Assembly: GCA_014529385.2 (NCBI GenBank)
Contig: CM043962.1
Location: forward strand, 85,558,180 to 85,622,179
DNA from: Adiantum capillus-veneris
Taxonomy: Eukaryota; Streptophyta; Polypodiopsida; Polypodiales; Pteridaceae
Direction of reading: 5' to 3'
DNA length: 64,000 nt
How positions within the stretch are numbered: the first letter of the stretch is position 1; each line of letters begins with the position of its first letter. The notes under the pieces were generated by a model that saw only the letters and a list, made by a program, of their open reading frames with translations, did no database searches and was not told where the DNA came from. Shown here piece by piece: positions 10,471 through 20,527 of the stretch. A program made the translations under genes and the position numbers.

Positions 10471-11550
10471 AGCTACGCTTCACAGTAGTTTACTTTCCCG
10501 GGAAAAATTCGGCAGAGTCTCCCCTGTAAGCTGACCTCTGAACCAATATCAACCTGTCAAATGAACCAAGAAAGCTTCAGATTCTGCAGGAATTTCGGCA
10601 GAGTCTCCTTTGTAAAATGGCTTTGGTGTACTTAAAAACAGACCAAAAAACAGCTCAAAAAACCACTGTCTCTCTAACACTGTAAGCTGTGGGTAAACCT
10701 GTCCTGCACCTGTATTGTCTCTCACTGTCCTGTCACTGTCATGTTATCATAGACCGCGACAATGCCTCAACGGCAGTAAAGCAAAGATGCAATCCCAACT
10801 GTCTAACTCACAATCAATACATCCTGCCTATCTAAGGGTGCTCGAGGGATCGCTCCGAGACCTGTATCACCGAAAGGATCTCAACATTCCAGAATCCCTC
10901 AGCTCAATAAAACCTCACTCGACCCTCAACAAAGGCTGCAGTAAATCTGATAGTACATAGACTTCCCACAAAGTCATACATCCACAAATTTCTCACTGTA
11001 TGCTGTAACCGTTGCGGCGGTTGTTTGCTGCGTGACTCACAGCCAGCAACCCCTCAACAGACATACATCGTCTCTGACAATACATCCAATGTGGAAGTAC
11101 CTGCAATGTCAGGATGAAATCTGGAATATCAAGCAGCAAACATAAGCTACCTGATGAACTATTGGATGTCGCCTACAGTTTGTGTGTAGGTGCGCCCGTG
11201 TCGTATGTGACACGCCTCCAAGAACCGTGAGCCGTCCTTCGTTGTGTAGACAACCACAAATCAGCACTCTGGAAGTGTAGATATTCTCAGCACTTGCAGT
11301 CGTAGGCCAAAATCGCAAACTTGCAGAGTCGGATCTTCATTCGTCGAGACCACGTAGTCAAAAATGGCCTGCGTAGAACTTTGTCGAAGCCGAACGGTGG
11401 CCGAGATGACCTCATAATGAAATTTTGAGAACACCATACTCTTCGGACTCACCCACAGGATTTGGGGCCGTGTGTTCGCCTGTCAAATCTCACTCCAATC
11501 TGAGCAGGTGACTCTAGCTTCCTACAATGCTGCCCCGAGCCTCGATCTGA
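10471..11550 (-). other. Copia A 5' leader
   Basis: About 1.1 kb between the primer-binding site and the Gag ATG. It has only short open segments and nothing recognisable. Copia C has a leader of similar length in the same place. Confidence 0.6.
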
Positions 11551-11562
11551 GCTCTGATACCA
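11551..11562 (-). other. Copia A primer-binding site (initiator tRNA-Met)
   Basis: TGGTATCAGAGC on the minus strand, two bases inside the 5' LTR. It matches the 3' end of plant initiator tRNA-Met. Confidence 0.95.
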
Positions 11563-11564
11563 GT

Positions 11565-11756
11565 TGAAGGAGTACGAGCGGAAGTGTGACGCGAGAGAGA
11601 GTGCGAGAAGAAGAGCATGACGATATGGTGAACTCGCTCCACTGTAATGTGTAGAGCATAGTGAGTTCTTATTAGGTTTTAACAAAAGAATATGTGTACA
11701 TACCTGGCGGCCCACCCACTTACCTGGGCGACCACATTGGGCTTTATACCCCAACA
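11565..11756 (-). repeat. Copia A 5' LTR
   Basis: The 192-bp partner of 6145-6336. It is bounded by the TAAAT target duplication at 11757-11761. Confidence 0.95.
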
Positions 11757-11778
11757 TAAATAATCGTGATTATTTACT
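11757..11778. repeat. E1 palindrome P3, interrupted by Copia A
   Basis: The right part reads TAAATAATCGTGATTATTTACT. Its left edge TAAAT is the target duplication, and the remaining left arm (GAG before TAAAT) is at 6137-6144. The uninterrupted palindrome would match P4. Confidence 0.85.
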
Positions 11779-12540
11779 TTTTCTTCAAAATTTGGCGATT
11801 TTGCAAAATTGAGTATACCACAAGGTCAAGCACATCAATTAGACCCCACAAATCAATTTTGGTGAAATTTGGACCACAAAAGTGATACTTAAGCCAGATT
11901 CTTGAAATCAGAGTAACAATGGGTAACCTTGATCAAATTTTGTCCAAACTTGTTGAAACTTGCCCAAGGGCTTTAACAAGTTGTATACTTGCCAAACCAA
12001 TCCAAAAAGTGGAAAAAAGTGACAAAAGTAAATAATCGTGATTATTTACTTCTGCTATCCAGAGACTTCAAATTTGACTTTTGGGCTTATGCAGTGTTAG
12101 ACCAGCATAATATAAGGCCACTTGGAAATTTTGGGTTTAATCGGATCAAAATTGGTAAAGATACACTTAGTTTACAGATTGCAGATTAGACCTTTGAATT
12201 TGCTAAGCTGAATCTGAAAGTCAAAATTTTGACTTCCATAGCACAAATTGAAGTGAAATACAGAGACCAATCATTGGAGTTCTCAAGAGCTCTACTGTCC
12301 TTATAAAAAAATAGCTAATTTGACAAATTTTGTACAGGAATCAAGTTGCAAACAAGAAATCAGTGGCTTGATAGAAAGTTGCAATTGAATCAAGTGGACA
12401 TTGACTAAAAGTCAATCTAAGGTGAGTACTCTATCCAGGGCTTCATAAGTCTATATGAACCTTAGATCCGGTCGTGTAATAGGAAATCAAGGCGTATTTG
12501 AAGAAAACACCAATAGAGTATCCACTGAAGAAACCATAAA
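11779..12540 (+). repeat. E1 leader, second part
   Basis: The ~285-bp degenerate units continue, with palindrome P4 at 12027-12050. After the array comes AAG^GTGAGT at 12419-12427, a good 5' splice-site match. A similar AG^GTAAGA follows the E2 leader array. A 66-codon open segment here (11989-12189) looks incidental because it spans the palindrome. Confidence 0.6.
12027..12050. repeat. E1 palindrome P4
   Basis: 24-nt form of AGTAAATAATCG plus its complement, with one core mismatch (CGTG). Its centre is about 272 bp from P3. Confidence 0.88.
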
Positions 12541-12608
12541 TCAAGGCAATTCCTTTGCACACAAGTCCTGAAGGAGTCTCGGACACTTTTTTAGATTCAA
12601 CATCGGAA

Positions 12609-13257
12609 ATGTCTTTTTACTCAACTCACTCTGAAACCGGAAGGACAATGCGCTATAAGCATATACTCTCTTTTTACAAGACTAATCGTCATGGAGCCCA
12701 GGTTTACTTGGATCCTAACGAAGAGTATGCTGCTTGCATTGATGATCATGGTATTGAGTTCGAAGAAGAAGTTAGGGCCAACAAACAAAGAAAAATGTAC
12801 ATGGATCGAAACGGAACTCAATATGTACAAGTCGAAAACCCGGATTTGATAGACGAATGGGGATTAGAAGTAAACACTATAATTCTAGATATGTCAGCAA
12901 AAGAAGGAGCCACCAACCTTGGAATTCGAGGGATACGATCAAGTAGACTTGAAGCCTTTGAAACGGCTTAGTATGGATAATCCTAGGATCGGAGTCTATT
13001 GTTGGGAAGATAGAAACATAAAAGATTTTTTGTGGACTTCTCATGCTAGACCAAGGCAATTAATGGCCATGAAGATCATCTATATCTTCAAAATCAAAGA
13101 TAAGGGATCTACGGATCTACCAACTTACTTGTTTAGGGATTGTTATAACAACAAACCAAATACCAGGGGTATTCCATACGGGATTGGATATTGGGTCAAG
13201 GACCAGAAACCACTCCAAGAGACGAACATCGTGAGAGATCATCTGAGAGTAATGTGA
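12609..13257 (+). pseudogene. E1 ORF1 (pre-Gag), frameshifted
   Basis: The first ATG is at 12609 in a frame open to 12971. A second frame (12919-13257) continues the protein after a shift near 12940. Two Y-x-D-x-x-G-x-x-Y modules occur (AACIDDHGIEF, MYMDRNGTQYVQVENP). The continuation is aromatic-rich (WEDRNIKDFLW, KIIYIFKIKDKG) and leads into Gag. Its counterpart in E2 is fused in frame with Gag, so this is probably the N-terminal part of a long Gag. Function unknown. Confidence 0.6.
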
Positions 13258-14339
13258 AGAAACCAGAAACCACCTCATCACGTAGAAAAACGGGTGACAC
13301 TAAGGCCAGCCCAGGGCTACATGAGTCATTATTTTCGACAGACTGGTTTGAAGGACTCGGAACAGGACCAACTCCCAGAAGACCTGGAGTTGAACCAAAT
13401 AGATGTGTCAGACCAACTGATTTCCAAAAATGGGTCAAAAAATACAGTGGATCAGGAGATCCATATGACCACTTAGCAAGCTTCAAGTAAGTGCTAAGAG
13501 CATAGTGTATATTCGACTTCCATACTCAATTCGAGGGGTTTGGAATGACATTATAAGGAAAAGCTTTGACATGGTTCCAAAACATTCCACCAAGGTCAAT
13601 CATGGATTTGAATATATTGGCTCAAGGATTTGTAGCTGCTTGTTCTAAAACAGGGATTAAACATAATACGGTAGCTCAAATCTACAGCTTTAAACAGAAA
13701 CATGGTGAGTCTGTTAGGGATTCTGCAACTCAAATGAAACAATACATTGCCAGATGCCCAGAGATGGAGATACCTGTAGAGGAGCGACTTGTCTCATTGT
13801 TTCTGGAGGGACTTCTAAACAAAGAACTTCATGCTATACTCTATAGTGAAAAGCATACAACCCTAGAGGCGTGTGTGTCTGATGCTATCGACTTAGGAGA
13901 CAATTGTGAGATCTTTAATGAAGAGGATGTCCCTAAGGATAACCCAAGCGAGAAGACTTCATCTACAAAACCAACACAAGTGGGAACAGTTGCTACGACA
14001 CCACTCTCAGTCATAGAAGGTATGCTAAAAAGGATGAATGACATGATGAACAATATGAAAAAAGCACCTATGAGAGGACCAGGACAGGGGATATCCCCAC
14101 AAGGACAACCAATTAAGCCACAAAAATGGTGTGCAATCAAGGGTAAATGGACCAACCACGAGACCCACGAGTGCTACTTCAGACCAAAGTATGATGGGAA
14201 TATTCAGTACGTGCCCATGAGGCCACAAGGACAACCCATGTACAGATATCAGTCTACTATGTCTCAAGTTCAAAGACCACCAATGGGTATGGAGAGACCT
14301 CAACCTTTGTTGGGACAACAACCTTTATCCAGGACATAA
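13191..14339 (+). pseudogene. E1 Gag capsid region
   Basis: 13191-13490 leads into RPTDFQKWVKKYSGSGDPYDHL, the start of a plant gypsy Gag. After a broken stretch (13491-13565, with stops) the frame 13566-14339 continues with KALTWFQNIPPRSI, FVAACSK, QKHGESVRD and LFLEGLLNKELHA, the hallmark helices of the retrotransposon Gag capsid. It then becomes Pro/Gln/Met-rich. This capsid is exactly what E2 lacks. Function: virus-like particle shell that packages element RNA. Confidence 0.85.
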
Positions 14340-14343
14340 TGCG

Positions 14344-15003
14344 GTGCCTATAAAGTACATGCACTCAGAAGTAGTCATAGATGAACAAGCATTAGTACCT
14401 ATTACACCCTATGCAGAGCCTAGTCCATCTACAGTAATGGTAGAGGGAGATTGGTATAGTCCACACCCACCACCAATGGAAGAAACCATGACTTTTGCTC
14501 CACCAGAGCTCGCACCAATGTATTATGTAGCTAATCAAGGTGTCAGACCTCCCATGGGAAGACCCATGATGAAGCCCAGAATATGAAACTGTCATAACTG
14601 TGGTGCTGATGACCATTGAAAGAACGAATGTCCAGAGCCTGACAAAAACCTCAAACCGATTAAAGCCAATTGCATACAATGTTGCAAAAAGGGAGGACAC
14701 TTTTCGGAAGATTGTCCTAAGAATCCTTTTAACAAGGGAAAAACTGTAGTCAACGTAGTCCAAGTGATGCCTAGTAGATCACCAGAGAGCGAACTGATTG
14801 TTCCAATCAAGGTAATCACTAGACCCCAGGCAAAGAAAAAGAGACACAATTTCTCTGATGATTCGGAGAACACAAAATTTTCTTCTCAAAGAATCAAAAG
14901 GAGCAGAAGCAAAACATATGAGATGAGAAAACAAAAACAACGGGTTGAAAACGAAATTCTAGCAAATTCTAGCCCAGGACAAGTTGAAAGAAACTGGCAG
15001 TGA
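14344..15003 (+). pseudogene. E1 Gag C-terminus with two zinc knuckles
   Basis: The frame 14344-14586 ends at a TGA just before CHNCGADDH-x-KNEC, a canonical CCHC knuckle with a TGA at the x position (about 14588-14630). A second knuckle, CIQCCKKGGHFSEDC, follows at about 14672-14716 with one extra residue between the second Cys and His. CPKNPF and the basic stretch 14764-15003 follow. The knuckles would bind RNA for packaging. Confidence 0.75.
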
Positions 15004-15840
15004 ATTCAAGGAAACAACCGTGAAATCTGGAGGATCCATTCTGGTCGATAAATTTTTTGAGCGTATCAATGCTGCCTTGGAAGCCTACCAAGCAGGACTT
15101 AAAGCAGGCCAAAACATGGAAAACAAATGGAAAAACTATCCATCTCCAGACATGGAAGCAGCTAAGCTGGAAGCTTATCAAAATTTGGTAAGAATCACGT
15201 AGGAAATGCTGGATAAACATAAACCCAAGCTTGGAAGTATTGCAAAACAGGAAGAGCTTGTGATAGAAGAAACAAAAGCAAAATCCGATGTGGTGGCAGA
15301 ACCCCACCTTGAAACAAATGAACCAGAGCTCATAGTGCCGGACAGTGAAGATGCCTTAGACGGAATTCCATTCGTGGAGGAAGACTGGCGAGGACACTTA
15401 TGGAAAAGGTAAGGGAGATCAATGATGGGAGCCTAAATTTAAAGTCACCTCCTATAGAGGAAGTCTGGTTAGATAACCTACCATCTGATATGAACATGGA
15501 TTTACAGTCCTTGTATGGGGATTGCGGATCAGAGGCTTCAGGAATATCTAAACCTTTGACATTAAAAACATTACCTTCTTACTTGGGAGATAACGAAGAT
15601 GAATCCATCATTTGCAAGACCACTCAAGTAAAAAGAGCCAAACAGACCCTAGAAGTGGACAACATTCACTCAATCATGTCTACACCTATCCAATGCACTC
15701 TTACTTTGGGGAAACTATTGAAACTCAGGCCATACTTATGGAATGATTTACAGAAAACCCTAGAAAAGGTGGGGATAATGGGGTTAACCTCTAAGAATCT
15801 GGGAAACTCGAAAAATGAAACGGAATACAAAGAGATATGA
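15004..15840 (+). pseudogene. E1 Gag-Pro linker with a conserved helical block
   Basis: Segments 14984-15202, 15206-15412 and 15400-15840. The last has TPIQCTLTLGKLLKLRPYLWN, matching TPVKCTITLAELLKIRPSMW in E2 (38609-38680), a short conserved block just before the protease. The rest is acidic and low complexity. Stops and shifts interrupt it. Confidence 0.55.
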
Positions 15841-15849
15841 TCAGTTCCT

Positions 15850-16212
15850 ATGAACAAGGTCGGAGAATATTATGAAGGGGAAGAAGGAAACACTACCCTC
15901 CCAGTGAAATATAATGACATTGAAACCATGGCAATACTGGATAGTGGAGCTGGCATAGCCATAGCCACTAAAGCGGTATGGGAATCCTGGGGACAGCCAG
16001 CCATTAGACAAACACGAATGAAATTGCAGTTGGCTGATGAACACATTGAAAGACCGCTAGGGCTACTAGAAAAAGTGATAGTCAACTCCTATGGAATTGA
16101 ATATCAACACAATTTTGCCATAGTAGACTTTGGGAAAAAACTCAACTATGAAATCATATTGGGAAGACCTTTTCATGCGACAAGTACAACTTATCCAAGA
16201 TTGGGGAAATGA
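15850..16212 (+). pseudogene. E1 retropepsin 1 (PR1)
   Basis: The 120-codon segment holds ILDSGAGIAIATK (active site Asp-Ser-Gly) at about residues 29-41 and the distal YEIILGRPF at about 103-111. This is a complete retropepsin fold in the normal place between Gag and RT. It would cleave the Gag-Pol polyprotein as a dimer. The segment ends shortly after at a frame change. Confidence 0.85.
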
Positions 16213-16231
16213 CTATCTGTACTTGAAGTAG

Positions 16232-16800
16232 GTGGGATCTATAACAAGGGTCAATCTAAAGGACCACGCCTATAGAGACGTCTTGAAAACACCCATCCAA
16301 AGGTTTGATTCAGTCTCTTCAGCTGAAACTAAACTTCCATCTTGGCTAAACATAGACAATCCTATTTGGATGTGCAGAGGTTCAGAAAATGGAAGCTTAA
16401 GACGAGAGGAATGTATCCTAGAAAGGGACTGTACAGACGAAGCCTACATACCTGAACCCTTTCTAGAGCATTTATTCAAACCATTCGAGTGGACTCAAAG
16501 TTTAGCGACAATGGATGTATGCATGAACATGTCTATGCCTACTCAATTTTGCAATGAGGATGACTGCGACATAATTCCCATCCAAATGATGTCACTTCTT
16601 AACATTGAAAACAAGGATGAGGAAACAAGGACTTGATGAAAGCTCAACAAGTCTTTTCTGACCTCTATTACAATGCAACTGATGAGTTGGATGAACACTC
16701 AGCTACCTCCGAAGATTCGGGATCCGAAAAAGAACATACGAGAGCTCAACTACTCTTAAGGGGAAGGGAGGAAAAGTTTTTTGACTTTCCAAACTAGAAA
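16232..16800 (+). pseudogene. E1 conserved domain between PR1 and RT
   Basis: 16232-16636 encodes a region conserved in E2 39194-39574. Shared points are DHAYRDV/NHSYHDV, PSWL/PAWL, IWMC, EPF, (F/L)EW(T/S)Q, LAT(M/L)DVC, T(Q/K)FC and DIIP. The spacing is similar over about 110 residues. I do not recognise the family. After 16636 the frame has stops. Confidence 0.5.
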
Positions 16801-16913
16801 TCAAGAAGACAAAAATGGTATAGAAGAAAGAGGGACACTAAAATTGTGAAAGCACGACCTATGCCATCAGTCTCCAGTAAAACACAATTCCTGATGCAGA
16901 TAGATGCTAAAGA

Positions 16914-17444
16914 TTGTGTCAAGGACAAAATAACTGGCAGATATCCTTCGAACGAAAACTCAAAAATGTCTCAGACATCGAGAAAAACAAGGAAGGGTAC
17001 TCAAGAAGAACATCTGGATTAAAAACCACTCATGACCACAGTCGAGCGGAAAAAGAAATATCAAGAGTTGAAAAAGCTCTAAAGGAGATATACACCACGG
17101 AAGAGGATGGGAAGGATGTTATGCATGTTCCATCCCATTACAAAAAGTATACTCTCCAAGATCGGAAAATCATAATCGAACAACCTGTTAGGGAACTACG
17201 GAAACAAGGCGAGTCTTACGAAGGACCTGAAAACGCTAAAAGAGACTTGGCTGAACCAGGAGAAGAGCCTAGACCGGCTTACATTGAAAATGACCTAAAG
17301 GAAGAAGAAGAAAAGATTTTGCTAAGCTTGTTAAAGGAATACCGGGATATCTTTGCTTGGTCTTACAAGGATATCAAGGGTGTTGATCCAGAAATCTGCC
17401 AACATACCATACCCATGAGAGATGATGCGAAACCAAGTAGATAG
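16914..17444 (+). pseudogene. E1 region upstream of RT
   Basis: 176 codons, mostly charged, ending in LLKEYRDIFAWSYKDIKGVDPEICQH and MRDDAKPSR. This is the usual segment leading into the gypsy RT. The TAG at 17442-17444 stands where E2 has Gln (PSKQRPYTYN), a CAG-to-TAG change. The frame then continues into RT. Confidence 0.7.
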
Positions 17445-18700
17445 AGACCATACACTTATAACGAAACATTTGCCAGGAAGATCAAAGAAGAGATTGAAAA
17501 ACTAAAGGAAGCTGAATTCATTTACGAAATTGAACACACTGATTGGGTGTCCCCAATTGTGGTAGTACCTAAGAAGAATGGAAAATTACGAGTGTGTGTT
17601 AATCTCAAAAAAGTGAATGCAGCGACCATTAGAGACAACTTTCCTCTTACGAGAACTGCGCACGTTTTAGAATGAGTGGCAGGAAAAGAAGCTTACAGCT
17701 TCCTAGATGGTTTTTCGGGATACAATCAACTTTTGGTTGACCCAAAAGATCAGCACAAAACTGCTTTTGCAATAGAATGGAGTATATTTGCCAATCTGGT
17801 TATGCCGTTTGGGTTAACTAATGCTTCAGCCACATTTCAGAGATTGATGAGCCATGCTTTCAAAGAGTATCTTAGGAAATTCTTGGAAGTATACATGGAT
17901 GATTTATGCGTACATTCGTCAATCCAAGCTGATCATTTTGAACACCTCAAGAAGGTATTCGAAAAATGTAGACTTTACAGGATTTGCTTAAATCCTGAAA
18001 AGTGCACATTCATGGGAAGACAAGGGAAAATTCTTGGACATATAGTGTCAAAAAATGGCATAGCTACCAATATTGAAAAGATTCATGTCATTGTTGATTT
18101 GCCTAAACCAACAAAAGTCAAGGGGGTACAAGCCTTCATGGGACATTGTGGATATTACCGACGGTTCATCTACATGTATGCTATAATTGCAAAACCCATG
18201 TATAGATTGCTTACACACTTTGAATGGACCGAGGCATGTGAAGAATCCTTGATGAAGCTTAAGCAAGCTCTCACCTCAGCTCCAATATTGAAAGCACCCG
18301 ATTGAGATAAGGTATTCCACGTACACGTAGATGCTTCAAATTTTGCTATTGGTTGTATACTAGCCCAACCAGGAGATGGGAAAATTGACTTTCCTATTTC
18401 TTATGCTAGCCGACAATTGAATATGGCAGAAAAGAATTACACCACCACTGAAAGAGAAGGACTAGGAATGATCTATGCCGTTAAAAATTATAGACATTAC
18501 CTATTGTCCAACAAGTTTGTGTTCTTTGTGGACCACCAAGCTTTGTTATATTTGGTCAACAAACCATGCAACACAGGAAGAATAGTGAGATGATTCATCA
18601 TTCTCCTCGAATTTGATTTCACCGTGGTTGTAAAAAAAGGCACTACACATCAAAGAGAAGATCATTTTTCCAGGATTGTTTCAGGGGAATCACCTAAAGG
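17445..18700 (+). pseudogene. E1 reverse transcriptase and RNase H
   Basis: RPYTYNETF, then WVSPIVVVPKKNGKLRVCVN, FLDGFSGYNQ, MPFGLTNASATFQRLM, the catalytic VYMDDLCV, and GHIVSKNGI. RNase H follows with HVHVDASNFAIG, TEREGLGMIYAV, DHQALLYL and HQREDHFSR. TGA stops at 17673, 18303 and 18591 stand where E2 has Arg, Trp and Trp, so CGA or TGG decay explains them. The type is Ty3/gypsy without chromodomain. I see no extra archaeal-type RNase H after it. Confidence 0.9.
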
Positions 18701-20260
18701 GGTAGATGATGATCTACCAGATGCCTATTTGTTCTCCGTGGAAATGATACCTAGATGGTCTGAAAAAATTGTGTCATTGATGACAATAGCTCAAGTGGAT
18801 TCACCACTTCCAATCACAATTGATTTAATCGAGCAATCGGCTATGTATCAATTACTAGTAGCTGGGAGGCTATATAAAAGAAATCAAGACGGGATATTGC
18901 TTTTATGCATTAACCCTGAAGAAAAAGATCAATACCTAAGTCAAGCACACGTTACCATAGTGGGACTTCACTTTGCAGAAGACCAAACTATGCAACGAAT
19001 CTTAAGACTTGGAGTATTCTGGATGACTATGAGAAGAGATGTTCGATCTTTTGTAAAAGATTGCCCTCAATGTCAGAAACAACCACCCATTCCTCATGTG
19101 ACATTGTTTCAAATGTCACATGTTGCTACGTGGAGTAACTATTTGGTCACTTACTTATCAAACCGAACATTTCCTGAGGATATGAGTAAACGCCATCAAA
19201 GAGCAATTGAAACGGAAGCAAGAGACTATGCTCTGATTGGAAACCGATTGTATCGGAGAGGTAAAGATCAACATTTGCATCTTTGTGCAAATGAAAACGA
19301 ATATATTCCGATTATAGAACAAGCACATGCTGGATTAGCTGGAGGTCACTTTTCTAGTGAGACCATCGCAAGAGAAATATTGATGGCAGGCATATGGTGG
19401 CCAACACTTTTTGTAGATGCCAAAGAGTATGTTCGCAGGTGTGATGCTTGTCAATGAGCAAAAATGCCAACATGGGTAGACAGCATGCCCTTAAGACCAA
19501 TGATGGGGTCTAGAGCCTTCACAAAATGGGGTATAGATTTTGTTGGACCGATACATCCACCTACTTATAGAACCCAAGCTCAATATATCATAGTAGCTAC
19601 GGACTATTTAACCAAATGGGCCGAGGCTAAAGCGATTCAAAAGAATGATTCCAGAACCACTGCTGCATTCTTATATGAGTATGTATTCGTAAGTATGGAC
19701 TGCCAATTTAGAGATTGTCAGTGATCGGGGAACTCATTTCCTCAACAAGGTAATAGAGTATTTGCTTAATGAGTTTATGGTTATCCATAACAAACAGTGC
19801 CCTATCACCCACAAGCAAACGGACAAGCTGAGCATACGAATAAAATTCTTAGCTCCGTATTGACCAAAGTGGTTAGTTCAGGAAGGATAGACTGGGAAAT
19901 GAATCTCCATGCTGCTCTATGGGCTTATCGAGTTTCATTCAAAACGGCTTTAAATGCTACACCCTTTAACCTTGTTTATGGTCTTGATGCCATACTGCCA
20001 ACATAATTTCTATTGCCGACCGTAAGGGTAGCACAGACTCTTGAGTGGACTGGACATGAATTGTCAGAAAGACTTGAAGATTTGGAAAAGCTAGATGAGC
20101 AAAGGCTAACTGCTGTAGCTCATATCTATGCACAAAAGAGGAAACAAAAACAATTTTTTGATTCCCACTTAATCACCAAAATTTTCAAGAAAGGGTACTT
20201 AGTTCTAGTCTATTCCCTTAAGCAACACATTCCCAAGTTTAAGAAAAGGGAAATGGACCA
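18701..20260 (+). pseudogene. E1 integrase with two successive H2C2 zinc domains
   Basis: First zinc domain: RLYKRNQDGILLLC, AHVTIVGLHF, LGVFW, CPQCQ (about 18867-19080). Second: RLYRRGKDQHLHLC, AHAGLAGGHF, AGIWWP, CDACQ (about 19248-19454). The core follows: KWGIDFVGP, DRGTHFLN (19721-19744, after a frameshift near 19695) and PYHPQANGQAEHTNK, giving D,D,E. The end carries LEWTGHELSERLEDLEKLDE. The TGA at 19455 replaces an Arg codon of E2. Integrase joins the cDNA to host DNA. Confidence 0.88.
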
Positions 20261-20506
20261 TTGATCATTGAAGATGTATCTCCAAGTGGTGCAGTAAAAT
20301 TGTCAACCATAGATGGTGAACCAATGACTAATTGGATTAGTGGATGTCATTTAAAGAAATACAATTTGCCACTAACCAATGAATTGCTAGAGAGAATGCA
20401 TGCAGCCAAACAAAGGAAGATAAAGCGACAGCAGGTTATTGATGAAGCCCAAGAGGAAGCTAGACTTTGGGTGCTCAACCATAAAGCTGCTCTCAAGAAT
20501 CAATAG
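20261..20506 (+). pseudogene. E1 integrase C-terminal domain
   Basis: IIEDVSPSGAVKLSTIDG, then WISGCHLKKYNLPLT, the SH3-like GPF/LKKY end of gypsy integrases. It is helical and basic at the end (AAKQRKIKRQQVIDEAQEEARLW). It stops at TAG 20504-20506. The next domain (PR2) is in the same frame 21 bases on. Confidence 0.75.
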
Positions 20507-20527
20507 ATACGGATTCCCATCAACACT

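Larger units (their letters stand above)
6145..11756 (-). mobile_element. Copia A: Ty1/copia element nested in the E1 leader
   Basis: A 5,612-bp minus-strand element with 192-bp LTRs that differ at about 4 sites. The TAAAT target duplication is perfect (6140-6144 and 11757-11761). The primer-binding site and polypurine tract are intact. The Gag-Pol reading frame is broken at several points. Its proteins closely resemble those of Copia C, so the two belong to one lineage. It landed inside an E1 palindrome. Confidence 0.95.

Noticed and set aside
10715-11757. Open segments in the Copia A leader and LTR on either strand
   Set aside because: They cross the PBS or LTR edge and lack recognisable motifs.
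11989-12189. 66-codon open segment in the E1 leader
   Set aside because: It spans palindrome P4 and unit-repeat text, and no counterpart is seen in other units.
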